Below, piece by piece: positions 20,323 through 29,177 of a stretch of 64,000 nucleotides of DNA (positions within the stretch are counted from its first letter, which is position 1; the number at the start of each line of letters is the position of its first letter). The notes below the pieces were generated by a model. The model searched no databases. It had not been told where the DNA came from and saw only the letters and a program-made list of their open reading frames with translations. This DNA is from Paenibacillus sp. FSL H8-0079 (GTDB taxonomy: Bacteria > Bacillota > Bacilli > Paenibacillales > Paenibacillaceae): the NCBI RefSeq assembly GCF_037991315.1, contig NZ_CP150300.1, forward strand, positions 620,001 to 684,000, given 5' to 3'. Made by a program: the position numbers and the translations under genes.

Positions 20323-21357
20323 ATGACTACAGAAAATACGGCTTCATCCCATAAAGAACATATTCATGACGTTAAGCTTTCCATCCTGGATCTGGCTCCT
20401 GTCGTAGTGGGTGCAACACCTTCTGATGCTTTGCGCAACAGTTTGGATCTGGCACAGCATGCAGAGCGTTGGGGATATCACCGTTATTGGGTAGCTGAAC
20501 ATCACAACATGCCGGGTATTGCCTCTTCCGCAACTTCGGTTGTTATTGGATATCTGGCTGGTGGAACCAAGACGATTCGTCTTGGTTCAGGAGGCATCAT
20601 GTTGCCCAACCATGCACCGTTAGTTATCGCAGAGCAGTTCGGTACATTAGAGTCCCTGTATCCAGGCAGAATTGATCTCGGACTGGGTCGGGCACCAGGC
20701 AGTGACCGCCGTACATCGCTGGCGCTGCGCAAAGATCTGAACAGCGGAGAAGATTTCCCGGAACTGCTGGCAGAACTCAGAGCATACTTTGATGCTTCGG
20801 CGACATCGTATCACGCGCCTGTTCGCGCTGTACCGGGAGAAGGACTGAATATTCCGATTTACCTGCTGGGTTCCAGTGATTTCAGCGCACGTCTGGCGGG
20901 TCAGCTGGGATTGCCATTTGCTTTTGCCAGCCACTTCTCGCCCGATTACACCCGAATTGCACTAGAAACATATCGAAATAACTTCCAACCATCTGACAGC
21001 TTGAAGGAGCCGCATGTGATTGTGGGTGTTAACGCTGTTGTTGCGGATACAGACGAGGAAGCAGCATGGCTGGGTACAACGATGCAACAGCAGTTCCTGA
21101 ACATTATTCGCGGCACAACCGGATTGGTACAGCCTCCGGCAGAGATGGAAGGCAAATGGACGGACCGCGAGAAGGCGGGTGTTGAGCAGACGCTGAAAGC
21201 AGCTGTTAACGGTTCACCAGAAACGGTACGTGGACAGCTGGAATCCTTCATTCGGCAGACGCAGGCAGATGAGCTGATTATTACGTCGATGATCTATGAT
21301 CATAAGGCACGTCTGCACTCCTATGAATTGATCGCACAATTGGCGGGAAAAGCTTAA
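20323..21357 (+). CDS. LLM-class flavin-dependent oxidoreductase (luciferase-like)
   Basis: 344 residues of the bacterial-luciferase-like superfamily. The N-terminus [61 protein letters not shown] and [14 protein letters not shown] are the MsnO8/YhbW-type family signatures. These enzymes use reduced FMN supplied by a reductase; the natural substrate is usually unknown. CGAGGAG precedes the ATG. The neighbouring flavodoxin-fold reductase and ArsR gene make a small flavin-redox cluster. Confidence 0.9.
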   Translation: MTTENTASSHKEHIHDVKLSILDLAPVVVGATPSDALRNSLDLAQHAERWGYHRYWVAEHHNMPGIASSATSVVIGYLAGGTKTIRLGSGGIMLPNHAPLVIAEQFGTLESLYPGRIDLGLGRAPGSDRRTSLALRKDLNSGEDFPELLAELRAYFDASATSYHAPVRAVPGEGLNIPIYLLGSSDFSARLAGQLGLPFAFASHFSPDYTRIALETYRNNFQPSDSLKEPHVIVGVNAVVADTDEEAAWLGTTMQQQFLNIIRGTTGLVQPPAEMEGKWTDREKAGVEQTLKAAVNGSPETVRGQLESFIRQTQADELIITSMIYDHKARLHSYELIAQLAGKA

Positions 21358-21409
21358 TCTTCATTTTCAGCGTAAAAGCTGGTTTGATGGTAAGCTTATA
21401 GCTACAAAT

Positions 21410-21446
21410 TAACGGTTCGTCTCCCAGTGAGGCGAGCCGTTTTTGA
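21410..21446 (+). terminator. Terminator after LLM oxidoreductase gene
   Basis: AACGGTTCGTCTC pairs with GAGGCGAGCCGTT (one G-U and small mismatch) and is followed by TTTTT. Confidence 0.85.
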
Positions 21447-21670
21447 ATAGGGAGAATTTGCAAATGATTGGTGTGGGGCAGAAGACTCATTTTGGGGTAA
21501 AATGACTTTACCGGGTTAATTTGAAACGGTTAAACAGCACCATACGTATAAATCCAGAGTGTTATACATATGTTGGCTTGTACAAGGTAATTTTTTTACA
21601 TGCAAGGGGCATTCATCTAGAGTTATAGTTTAGTTTTGATTAAGGGTACATGAGAGAGGACGACACGCCT
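21447..21670 (+). other. Intergenic region before the AI-2E exporter gene
   Basis: After the terminator this gene-free stretch holds one short inverted repeat, GGTAAA-ATGAC-TTTACC (21496-21512), and AT-rich sequence. No confident promoter or RNA gene was identified. Confidence 0.4.
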
Positions 21671-22831
21671 ATGGAGCAACCTGAGCAATCCCGCGTTTGG
21701 CCGGATCGGTTCAAGCGATTTTTTCTTAACAACAAGTTTGTCCTATTTCTGCTAATTCTGTTGCTGGTAGGACTGAATGTGATGGTTCTGACCAAAGTAT
21801 CTTTTGTTCTTCATCCGCTTGCAGTACTCATCAAGACCATTGTGCTACCTATTATTCTGTCGGGCATACTCTACTACCTGCTCAATCCGATTGTGGATGT
21901 GATGGAAAGGTGGAAAATCAAGCGAGGCTGGTCCATTCTGATCCTGTATCTAGCGATTGGAGGCATTCTGACCGTCGTAGTGCTGGCAGTCATTCCAGTG
22001 CTTCGCAATCAGATTATGGGGCTTATCGCGAATTTCCCAACGTACAGTGAGACGGTAAGACAGCAATTTGAGGAATTGACGGGTAGTCAGCTGTTTGGTC
22101 AGGTCCAGGAAACGCTCAACATGAACTGGCAGGATCTGTGGAGAACAGCTTCCCAGAAGGCTGCGGAAATTCTTGACTCAACCTGGAGCACATTGGGTGG
22201 GTTCCTTGGAGCTTTCACTGAGATCGTACTGTCCATCGTAACGGTTCCGTTCATTCTGTTCTATCTGCTGAAAGACGGCAAGAAGCTGCCATCGAAAATT
22301 CTGTCTTTCCTGCCGATTAAGAGCCGTACGGGTGCAATGCATGTGCTGGAAGACATCAATCATCAGATCAGTTCATTCATTCGTGGACAGATTATCGTCA
22401 GCTTCTGCATCGGTATTCTGCTCTACATCGGTTATATGATCATTGGTCTGGATTACGCGCTGATTCTTGCCATCATTGCATCGTTCACGAGTGTTGTTCC
22501 GTATCTGGGACCTGCAATTGCGATTACCCCTGCGTTGATCGTGGCTCTCGTTACTTCACCGGTGATGCTGCTGAAGATGGTTGCTGTATGGACAATCGTG
22601 CAGTTAATTGAAGGTAAATTCATCTCGCCACAGATCATGGGTAAAACGCTGAAGATTCATCCCATCACGATTATCTTTGTCATTCTGACTTCGGGTAATC
22701 TGTTTGGAGTCGTGGGCATTCTGCTTGCTGTTCCAGGATACGCGGTGCTGAAAGTATGTGTATCGCATATCTTCAACTGGTTCAAGGACAGATCTGGCCT
22801 GTACGATCCGAACAAGAACAATCTTTTGTAA
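21671..22831 (+). CDS. AI-2E family transporter (YtvI/PerM-like)
   Basis: About 386 residues with eight predicted membrane helices and a central soluble loop (about 125-195), the AI-2E/PerM architecture. Family signatures are [53 protein letters not shown] and the C-terminal [25 protein letters not shown]. Members include autoinducer-2 exporters and Na+/H+ antiporters; substrate here is unknown. The frame opens at ATG 21650 but GAGAGGA precedes ATG 21671 at a better distance. It stands alone and ends at a strong bidirectional terminator. Confidence 0.88.
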   Translation: MEQPEQSRVWPDRFKRFFLNNKFVLFLLILLLVGLNVMVLTKVSFVLHPLAVLIKTIVLPIILSGILYYLLNPIVDVMERWKIKRGWSILILYLAIGGILTVVVLAVIPVLRNQIMGLIANFPTYSETVRQQFEELTGSQLFGQVQETLNMNWQDLWRTASQKAAEILDSTWSTLGGFLGAFTEIVLSIVTVPFILFYLLKDGKKLPSKILSFLPIKSRTGAMHVLEDINHQISSFIRGQIIVSFCIGILLYIGYMIIGLDYALILAIIASFTSVVPYLGPAIAITPALIVALVTSPVMLLKMVAVWTIVQLIEGKFISPQIMGKTLKIHPITIIFVILTSGNLFGVVGILLAVPGYAVLKVCVSHIFNWFKDRSGLYDPNKNNLL

Positions 22832-22912
22832 TGGAGTGGCAAGCACCAATTGATCGGTAATCAGAAGGAGTAGTTACTTTATATCCATCCTGTAAAAAAC
22901 GGTATCCTTACC

Positions 22913-22963
22913 AAGAAGAACCCCCGTCCATCGGCATATAGCCGAGAGGCGGGGGTTCTTCTT
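22913..22963. terminator. Bidirectional terminator
   Basis: AAGAAGAACCCCC (22913-22925) and GGGGGTTCTTCTT (22951-22963) are perfect complements, with an inner TCGGC/GCCGA stem. It separates the convergent AI-2E and ArsR genes. Confidence 0.9.
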
Positions 22964-22985
22964 CATGAACAAGCTTGGCTGCTGC

Positions 22986-23357
22986 CTAGCTGTGTTTAAT
23001 ATGCTGGAGCGTTTGCAGGAAGATCTGCTCAATATGAGTATCGTCAAGAGAGTAATACACGGTCTTGCCTTCCTTGCGCCGCTTGACGATCCGCATGTTG
23101 CGGAGTGAGCGTAGCTGGTGTGAAATGGCCGATTGACCCATATCCAGCAAAACCGTCAGGTCATGAACACATAATTCCTTCTGTAACAGCGCATCAATAA
23201 TACGTAGACGTGTTGGATCACTGAATGCCTTAAACCAATCCGCCATCTCGGTAGAGGTCTCCCGATCTATGAGTGAAGTGCGAATCGTCTGCACGTCGGC
23301 TTCAGTACCCGAGCAGGCTGCATCACATTCGCTTGGTGCTTTAACCGGTTGTTCCAT
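22986..23357 (-). CDS. ArsR/SmtB-family metal-responsive repressor (CadC/CzrA-like)
   Basis: 123 residues. The winged helix includes FSDPTRLRIIDALLQKELCVHDLTVLLDMGQSAISHQLRSLRNMRIVKRRKEGKTVYYSL. ELCVHDL is the alpha-3 metal site motif, an N-terminal CDAAC could supply further thiol ligands as in CadC, and the C-terminal DDTHIEQIFLQTLQHIKH places Asp and three His with the alpha-5 zinc-site spacing of CzrA/SmtB. It therefore probably senses Zn, Cd or similar ions. It is divergent from the P-type ATPase gene, which it should repress. Confidence 0.92.
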   Translation of the reverse strand: MEQPVKAPSECDAACSGTEADVQTIRTSLIDRETSTEMADWFKAFSDPTRLRIIDALLQKELCVHDLTVLLDMGQSAISHQLRSLRNMRIVKRRKEGKTVYYSLDDTHIEQIFLQTLQHIKHS

Positions 23358-23392
23358 TTCCTATCACCGCCTATGTTAACAACTATAGCTCT

Positions 23393-23420
23393 ATTATATC
23401 CAAAACCCGCCTAAAGCGAA
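23393..23420 (-). promoter_or_regulatory. Promoter of the ArsR repressor gene
   Basis: On the minus strand, TTCGCT (23415-23420) and a perfect TATAAT (23393-23398) are spaced by 16 bp, 36 bp before the start codon. Confidence 0.55.
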
Positions 23421-23465
23421 ATGATTACTATTAGCATAATCTGTATGAAAAATCAACAACGATTG

Positions 23466-23529
23466 TTGACACTCATGTTTAGGCGCGCATATAATAGGGG
23501 TAACCAAACATATGAATGATTGCTCATAT
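23466..23529 (+). promoter_or_regulatory. Consensus SigA promoter and ArsR-type operator of the metal ATPase gene
   Basis: TTGACA (23466-23471) and TATAAT (23490-23495) are both perfect, 18 bp apart. Downstream, ATATGAATGATTGCTCATAT (23510-23529) is an inverted repeat with ATATGA/TCATAT arms, similar to ArsR/SmtB operator sites, placed at about +10 to +30 where a bound repressor would block transcription. Confidence 0.7.
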
Positions 23530-23584
23530 ATTGAATGTAATTGAATAATAACATCGTTTTCGTACTGCAAAGGGGAGAATTCAC

Positions 23585-25930
23585 ATGGGAACCGGACAGG
23601 AACAGGTGAAAAGGGAACTGCTGCTTGATGGATTGGATTGTGCGAACTGCGCATTAAAGATTGAAAATGGCGTCAAAAAAATTAAAGGCATCAGCGAATG
23701 CTCTGTCAATTTCGTTACCAAAACGTTATCGATGCACACCACTTCCGATATGGATGAGCAGGTAGTGGAAGAAGCCAAACGCAAAGTGCTGCGGCTAGAG
23801 CCGCATATACGCATCTCGGAAAAAGGAAAACATGTGAACGGACATGTGCACACTCATACAGGGAGTGCAGCTGGCACGCATAACCACAGTCATGACCATG
23901 CAGGACATCATCATGGACATTCACATGGCAAACACTCGCATACACATGATCACTCAGATTCAGAGGGACACACACATGGTCATGTGCATGAGCACGGAAG
24001 TCATGCTGGGCATGATCATAGCCATACGCATGATCATGATGCTCATGCAGGCCATTCGCATGAACACGGTGCTGGACAGACGAAAGTATTACTTGCTCGT
24101 CTTGCTGCTGGTTCTGTGTTGCTCGCAGCTGCCATCTGGTCGCCGCTGGAGGGTTGGGTGCAATTTGCTCTCTATGCGCTCGCGTATCTGATCGCCGGGG
24201 GAGATATTGTGCTTCAGGCGTCCAAAAACATCATTCGCGGCCAAGTGTTCGATGAATACTTCCTGATGTCCGTGGCTACCTTAGGTGCCTTTGCTATTGG
24301 AGAGTATCCGGAAGGGGTAGCCGTCATGCTCTTCTATCAGCTCGGGGAGCTGTTTCAGGGTATGGCGGTTAATCGATCACGCAAATCCATTCAGGCGCTC
24401 ATGGACATTCGCCCGGATTACGCGAATATTCTGACGGGTTCGGGTGACGAAACCCGGCGTGTATCTCCTGAAGAAGTACAGATTGGTGATCGAATTGTGG
24501 TGAAAGCAGGCGAGCGAGTACCGCTGGACGGTATCGTAAGAACTGGACGTTCTATGGTGGACACTTCTGCTCTGACAGGGGAATCGGTACCTCGTGAGTT
24601 GGAGCCAGGTAGTGATGTACTAAGCGGTTTTGTGAACAAAAACGGTATGTTGACGATTGAAGTGACCAAAACGTTTGGTGAATCAACGGTATCCAAAATT
24701 TTGGATCTGGTGCAGAACGCGAGTAGCCGGAAGGCGAAAACAGAACATTTTATTAGTAAATTCGCTCGTTATTACACACCGGTTGTTGTTATCCTTGCTG
24801 CCTTGATTGCATTTGTTCCGCCGTTGATACTTAGTGGTGCAACATTTGCTGATTGGATCTATCGAGCCTTGGTCTTCCTGGTTATCTCATGCCCTTGTGC
24901 GCTTGTGGTCTCTATTCCACTTGGATTCTTTGGCGGCATCGGAGCGGCTTCACGTAACGGGATTCTCGTCAAAGGCAGTAACTACCTTGAAGCGTTGAAC
25001 GATGTGAAAGTCGTTGTTTTCGATAAAACGGGTACACTAACCAAAGGTGTATTTAAAGTAACAGCCATACGTCCCGAAGGTGGACGTACGGAAGAAGAAC
25101 TGATGAAGCTGGCGGCCATTGCCGAAGCGAATTCCAATCATCCGATTGCCGAATCCATTCGTACAGCTTGGGCCAAAGATATCCCAACGCAAGGTGTGGA
25201 GGGCTATGATGAAGTTGCCGGACACGGGATCAAGGTGAGCGTCGATGGTCAGGAAGTGCTTGCAGGCAACGCCAAACTAATGGAGCAGGCGGGTATATCG
25301 TATAGCACACCAGAGACGGTAGGAACGATAGTCCACGTTGCTCAGGCTGGGGCATATGTTGGTCATCTGATCATAGCCGATGAAGTGAAGGACGATGCAG
25401 CTGCTGCCATTCAAGCACTGAAGAGGCTCGGCATCCGCAAAACGGTCATGTTGACAGGTGATGCCAAAGCCGTGGGTGAAGCGGTAGGACGTGAGCTGGG
25501 TGTGGATGAGGTCTATGCTGAATTGCTGCCACAGGATAAAGTCGAACGTCTGGAACAACTGGAAGCTGCCAAATCTCCGAAGGAAAAAATGGTGTTTGTC
25601 GGTGACGGTATTAACGATACACCTGTGCTGGCACGCGCTGACGTGGGCGTAGCGATGGGTGGACTCGGTTCAGATGCCGCGATTGAAGCGGCTGATGTGG
25701 TCATCATGACAGATGAACCGTCAAAACTAGCCAGCGCAATCCGTATTGCGAAGCGGACACGAATGATTGTATGGCAAAATATTGCGTTCGCCCTAGGTGT
25801 TAAGGCGATCTTCCTGCTACTGGGTGTGTTCGGTATTGCCACCATGTGGGAAGCGGTATTCTCCGATGTCGGTGTTACGGTGCTGGCTGTTCTGAACGCC
25901 ATGCGTGTACTTCGTGTGAAGAATATCTAA
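23585..25930 (+). CDS. cadA: Heavy-metal-translocating P-type ATPase (CadA/ZntA-like)
   Basis: 781 residues. Order: one heavy-metal-associated domain with GLDCANC (Cys19, Cys22); a very His-rich linker (about 80-160, many H-x-H repeats with Asp and Gly); membrane helices; actuator domain with TGES; a CPC metal-transport motif in helix six (about 436-438); the phosphorylation motif DKTGT with Asp480; the HP motif and GDGIND hinge. CPC plus DCANC places it in the Zn/Cd/Pb/Co efflux group. The His-rich segment likely buffers Zn or similar. It is controlled by the divergent ArsR repressor through the operator at 23510-23529. Confidence 0.94.
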   Translation: MGTGQEQVKRELLLDGLDCANCALKIENGVKKIKGISECSVNFVTKTLSMHTTSDMDEQVVEEAKRKVLRLEPHIRISEKGKHVNGHVHTHTGSAAGTHNHSHDHAGHHHGHSHGKHSHTHDHSDSEGHTHGHVHEHGSHAGHDHSHTHDHDAHAGHSHEHGAGQTKVLLARLAAGSVLLAAAIWSPLEGWVQFALYALAYLIAGGDIVLQASKNIIRGQVFDEYFLMSVATLGAFAIGEYPEGVAVMLFYQLGELFQGMAVNRSRKSIQALMDIRPDYANILTGSGDETRRVSPEEVQIGDRIVVKAGERVPLDGIVRTGRSMVDTSALTGESVPRELEPGSDVLSGFVNKNGMLTIEVTKTFGESTVSKILDLVQNASSRKAKTEHFISKFARYYTPVVVILAALIAFVPPLILSGATFADWIYRALVFLVISCPCALVVSIPLGFFGGIGAASRNGILVKGSNYLEALNDVKVVVFDKTGTLTKGVFKVTAIRPEGGRTEEELMKLAAIAEANSNHPIAESIRTAWAKDIPTQGVEGYDEVAGHGIKVSVDGQEVLAGNAKLMEQAGISYSTPETVGTIVHVAQAGAYVGHLIIADEVKDDAAAAIQALKRLGIRKTVMLTGDAKAVGEAVGRELGVDEVYAELLPQDKVERLEQLEAAKSPKEKMVFVGDGINDTPVLARADVGVAMGGLGSDAAIEAADVVIMTDEPSKLASAIRIAKRTRMIVWQNIAFALGVKAIFLLLGVFGIATMWEAVFSDVGVTVLAVLNAMRVLRVKNI

Positions 25931-25949
25931 GTTTACGAAACGAATCAGG

Positions 25950-25983
25950 CGGCTCTTCGTATATACGTAGAGCCGTTTTTATA
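25950..25983 (+). terminator. Terminator after the metal ATPase gene
   Basis: CGGCTCT (25950-25956) pairs with AGAGCCG (25969-25975), with an inner CGTATATACG stem, followed by TTTTTAT. Confidence 0.85.
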
Positions 25984-26036
25984 TTTTTTCAAGGCATTAT
26001 GTTGATGAGAAGTTATGTAGAGAAGGGGAGAACGTT

Positions 26037-26393
26037 TTGACAGGAGCAGTAGTGGGAATCATCATCGGGGTGTGTTATTTCATTCTGGGGTTAATGGTGT
26101 TCAAAAAACCACCGAAAATGATTAACGGAATATATGGGTACCGGACCCCGCGTGCAATGAGTAATCCCGAGCTATGGGACGAAGCGCAAAAGTATAGCGC
26201 CAATCTGATGATGCAGTTCGGTGTGATTATCACGATATTCGGCATTATTGGTTTCTGGCTTACAGATGTACGAGCTTTGGTTCTGAGTCTGGTTGCTACA
26301 GGATTCTATACGTTCAGACTATTTACCAGAGTGGAAGGCCGTTTGAAGCAAATGCAGCGTGCACAACAGCAACAGAATGAGCAGAACGCTTAA
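26037..26393 (+). CDS. SdpI-family membrane protein
   Basis: 118 residues with three or four hydrophobic segments (about 4-22, 57-78, 82-98). The central NGIYGYRTPRAMSNPELWDEAQKYSA is the SdpI/YhfL signature (GYRTPxxxxxxxxWxxAxxxxA). B. subtilis SdpI is the immunity protein against the SdpC cannibalism toxin, but many relatives have no toxin partner, and none is seen here. It starts at TTG 26037 after a GGGGAG ribosome site. Confidence 0.82.
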   Translation: MTGAVVGIIIGVCYFILGLMVFKKPPKMINGIYGYRTPRAMSNPELWDEAQKYSANLMMQFGVIITIFGIIGFWLTDVRALVLSLVATGFYTFRLFTRVEGRLKQMQRAQQQQNEQNA

Positions 26394-26424
26394 GGTAAGA
26401 TTAGTGAATAGGTTTAGAGAAGAG

Positions 26425-26450
26425 GACTCGCGTGTGAAGCGGGTCTTTTT
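26425..26450 (+). terminator. Terminator after the SdpI-like gene
   Basis: GACTCGC pairs with GCGGGTC (one G-T pair) around GTGTGAA and is followed by TTTTT. Confidence 0.7.
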
Positions 26451-26515
26451 GTGTTGAAGATAGCGAATGGAAGGCGATGTTCAACTCGCTAAGACTTCAT
26501 ATATAAAATCTAACG

Positions 26516-26544
26516 TTGACGTTAACGTTAATATTATATATAAT
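26516..26544 (+). promoter_or_regulatory. SigA promoter with ACGTTAACGTTA palindrome (MerR gene)
   Basis: TTGACG (26516-26521) and TATAAT (26539-26544) are exactly 17 bp apart. TAACGTTGACGTTAACGTTA (26511-26530) contains three overlapping ACGTT units and palindromic GTTAAC, a likely operator for the MerR protein encoded immediately downstream. Confidence 0.7.
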
Positions 26545-26593
26545 TATGTACATAACATTATGGAGATATAAAAAGAAGAAAGAGGTGAAGGAA

Positions 26594-27046
26594 ATGAGTT
26601 TATATAAAATCGACGACGTAGCCAAGGAGTGCGGTTTGACCAAGCGAACCATTCGGTATTATGAAGAGATTGGTGTCATGCCTTCACCTCAGCGGACAGA
26701 TGGCGGGACGCGGTTGTACACTCGGGAGGATATAGATTATCTAAAAAAGGTGGTTCGCGCCAAAGAGGTACTTGGATTCTCCCTTCAGGAGCTACATACC
26801 TATGTGGCAACGGCAGATGCACTGAACGAACAACGTTTTGACTACCAGCAGACGACCGAAGTAAGAGAACGGATCGAGAAGCTTACCGCGATGGAAACAA
26901 CGCTGGATGGTCAGTTGCAACTGATTGAGCAGAAACTTCAGAGCATACATGCCGTACAGACTGAACTGGAAGAGCTGCGTGAACGCGTTCGGAGTGGTAT
27001 TCAGAAGTTACAGGCACATGATCCGCAGGGTGATGAAGACGGCTAA
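26594..27046 (+). CDS. MerR-family transcriptional regulator (YfmP-like)
   Basis: 150 residues. The N-terminal MerR winged helix reads YKIDDVAKECGLTKRTIRYYEEIG...GGTRLYTREDIDYLKKVVRAKEVLGFSLQEL (about 1-75); then a long coiled-coil dimerisation helix (about 90-140) without the Cys ligands of metal-sensing members. The frame is open from 26516, but AGGTGAAGG sets the start at 26594. It precedes an MFS exporter, as B. subtilis YfmP precedes YfmO, whose expression it controls; function by analogy. The palindrome in its own promoter suggests autoregulation. Confidence 0.88.
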   Translation: MSLYKIDDVAKECGLTKRTIRYYEEIGVMPSPQRTDGGTRLYTREDIDYLKKVVRAKEVLGFSLQELHTYVATADALNEQRFDYQQTTEVRERIEKLTAMETTLDGQLQLIEQKLQSIHAVQTELEELRERVRSGIQKLQAHDPQGDEDG

Positions 27047-27091
27047 CCGAATTAGCATCTATTTTCAAATAAACAAAACTGTATACACATA

Positions 27092-27158
27092 ATCGCTACA
27101 TGGAGTGAGCACCATAGTACCTGTAGCGATCCTGTACAAACACCGGATGTTTCGGTGT
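27092..27158 (+). promoter_or_regulatory. Two stem-loops in the leader of the MFS gene
   Basis: ATCGCTACA (27092-27100) pairs with TGTAGCGAT (27122-27130) over a 21-nt loop that contains a smaller TGG/CCA pairing. Next to it, ACACCG (27140-27145) pairs with CGGTGT (27153-27158). Neither is followed by a strong U-tract, although TTTTGTT lies 12 bases later (27170). The 230-bp MerR-MFS gap therefore holds an RNA structure of unknown role: weak terminator, attenuator or ligand-sensing leader. Confidence 0.5.
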
Positions 27159-27276
27159 CATTTGTGCCGTTTTGTTACCTCTAATTCTGAAAATGTATAG
27201 AATGTTTTCATTATTTTCACGGTCGTTTTCAAATATAAAGCTTAACCACATAAATTATTCACAGGAGGAATTACGT

Positions 27277-28497
27277 ATGAAAAGAGAGCCATCATTACCG
27301 GACGAATTGCCGTCATCACGTGGGGGCCTGTTATCCCAGCCGCGAGCGGTATGGGCGGTTGCTTTTGCATGTATCATATCTTTTATGGGTCTGGGGCTGG
27401 TTGACCCGATCCTGCCCGCGATTGCAGATCAGCTGCATGCTTCGAAAAGCCAGGTGTCACTGCTATTTACCAGTTATAACGCTGTAACCGGGGTAGCGAT
27501 GCTGATTACAGGTGTTGTATCCAGCCGGATTGGTGTGAAGTGGACGCTGCTCAGCGGTATATTGTTGATTATTATCTTCTCGTTCCTCGGCGGTACCTCA
27601 GACACGGTAGGTGCACTGGTTGGTTACCGTGGCGGTTGGGGACTGGGTAATGCCTTGTTCATCGCAACGGCGTTATCTGCCATTGTGGGACTGTCCACGT
27701 CGGGGACAGCCAAAGCGATTATTTTGTACGAAGCAGCGCTTGGTCTCGGGATTGCGGTTGGACCGCTGCTTGGTGGTGAGCTAGGTTCCATCTCTTGGCG
27801 TGGCCCGTTTTATGGGGTGGCTGTTCTGATGGCGATTGCCTTTATCAGCATTACATTTATGTTGCCCAAGATGGCCAAACCGAAAACACGCAGTTCTTTG
27901 TCCGATCCATTCAAAGCATTAAGTTATCCTTCATTGAAAACATTGGCGATTACCGCCTTCCTGTATAACTTTGGTTTCTTTACCTTGATGGCTTATTCAC
28001 CATATGTCATGAATCTGGATGAGCACGGCCTGGGTTATGTATTCTTTGGCTGGGGACTGATGCTGGCGATTACGTCTGTATTCGTGGCACCAAGATTACA
28101 ACGCCGATTCGGATCGGTTCCGTCCATGAGTGTCATGCTTACATTGTTCGCGATTGATCTGGTTGTTATGGCCATTGGTACGGTGATGGGTTCACCAACT
28201 ACTGTTATTGTGGCGGTCATTGTAGCAGGGATCTTCCTTGGGATTAACAACACGTTGATTACAACGGCTGTTATGGAAGCTGCACCTGTGGAACGTTCTG
28301 TTGCTTCCGCTGCATACAGCTTTGTTCGTTTCCTGGGTGGTGCACTTGCTCCATGGCTTGCGGGTAAATTATCCGAGTGGTTCCTGCCGGAAACGCCGTT
28401 TTATTTTGGCGCATTAATGGTTCTGGTTGGTGTCGTAGTACTGCTGGTGCGTCGCCATCATCTGCGGGATATCGATTCCGCCATTACATCTCATTAA
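27277..28497 (+). CDS. MFS multidrug exporter (YfmO-like, 12 TM)
   Basis: About 406 residues with 12 hydrophobic helices. MFS signatures: GLGLVDPILPAIADQLHAS in helix 1 and following loop, the motif-A-like SSRIGVKWTLL loop, and motif C-like GPLLGG in helix 5 (ALGLGIAVGPLLGGELG), the antiporter motif of drug exporters. An open frame extends to 27172, but ACAGGAGGAATT places the start at 27277. It lies after a YfmP-like MerR gene and before UspA (19-bp gap), the arrangement of a regulated drug-efflux unit; substrates unknown. Confidence 0.9.
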   Translation: MKREPSLPDELPSSRGGLLSQPRAVWAVAFACIISFMGLGLVDPILPAIADQLHASKSQVSLLFTSYNAVTGVAMLITGVVSSRIGVKWTLLSGILLIIIFSFLGGTSDTVGALVGYRGGWGLGNALFIATALSAIVGLSTSGTAKAIILYEAALGLGIAVGPLLGGELGSISWRGPFYGVAVLMAIAFISITFMLPKMAKPKTRSSLSDPFKALSYPSLKTLAITAFLYNFGFFTLMAYSPYVMNLDEHGLGYVFFGWGLMLAITSVFVAPRLQRRFGSVPSMSVMLTLFAIDLVVMAIGTVMGSPTTVIVAVIVAGIFLGINNTLITTAVMEAAPVERSVASAAYSFVRFLGGALAPWLAGKLSEWFLPETPFYFGALMVLVGVVVLLVRRHHLRDIDSAITSH

Positions 28498-28515
28498 TTC
28501 ACAGGAGGAATTGCA

Positions 28516-28938
28516 ATGCTGAAACGTATATTGGTTGCTGTTGATGGATCGGATCATGCGCATAAGGCTTTGGAGCAAGCACTGATCCTGGCTGAAAATA
28601 TGAAACAACCCGCAAGTCTGTTGATCGTGCATGTTAATCCTGCCATTTCTATTAATGAACCTGCATTGGGTGTCGATCTGGAAGCTCGGATTGCCAAAGA
28701 AGGCCAACATGTTATAGAACCGGTGACCAGACAGTTGTCCGGACGGGACGTTGCGTATGAAACGCTGCTAATTGCGGGCGATCCCGTTAATGAGATCTGC
28801 CGTGTGGCGCGTGAACGAGATTGTGGAATGATTGTGATGGGTACAGGCGGGAAAGGCATGCTGGCAGAGATGATCGTGGGCAGTGTCAGTCATGGCGTGT
28901 TAAAACATGCAGAATGCCCCGTCCTGACGGTGAAATAA
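28516..28938 (+). CDS. Universal stress protein (UspA family)
   Basis: 140 residues of the ATP-binding Usp class. It starts LKRILVAVDGSDHAHKAL and ends with the nucleotide motif GTGGKGMLAEMIVGSVSHGVLKHAECPVLTVK split as G-2x-G-9x-G-S, with V-x-H (LIVHVNP) in beta-2. The ribosome site ACAGGAGGAATTGCA is nearly the same as that of the preceding MFS gene, and the 18-bp gap makes them one operon. Role in stress survival is family knowledge; the specific ligand is unknown. Confidence 0.92.
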   Translation: MLKRILVAVDGSDHAHKALEQALILAENMKQPASLLIVHVNPAISINEPALGVDLEARIAKEGQHVIEPVTRQLSGRDVAYETLLIAGDPVNEICRVARERDCGMIVMGTGGKGMLAEMIVGSVSHGVLKHAECPVLTVK

Positions 28939-29177
28939 AATGGCATATAAATTTAGCCTGTATGATATAGGCAGTATGAAAGCCTGTTTAACGACGTCTG
29001 ATGGTGACCACTGGAATCCTCTGCTGGGTTGATGACACGGAAATAGTGTATAAATAGATTATATAAATTGAACTGGACTTTTACATGCGACAGCGATTGG
29101 AAGGTTGTTCTGTCATCAAAGTGGCGGTGTAACATTCTTTAGTTCAATAGGTTCGAAAAGAATGGAGGATGCAGCAT

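Noticed and set aside
23715..24191. Frames of 86-115 codons within the His-rich part of the metal ATPase gene
   Set aside because: They are out-of-frame readings of the CAT/CAC-rich linker.
26037..26393. SdpI-like gene as part of an SdpC toxin-immunity system
   Set aside because: No SdpA/B/C-like genes are adjacent; the protein is kept as a lone family member.
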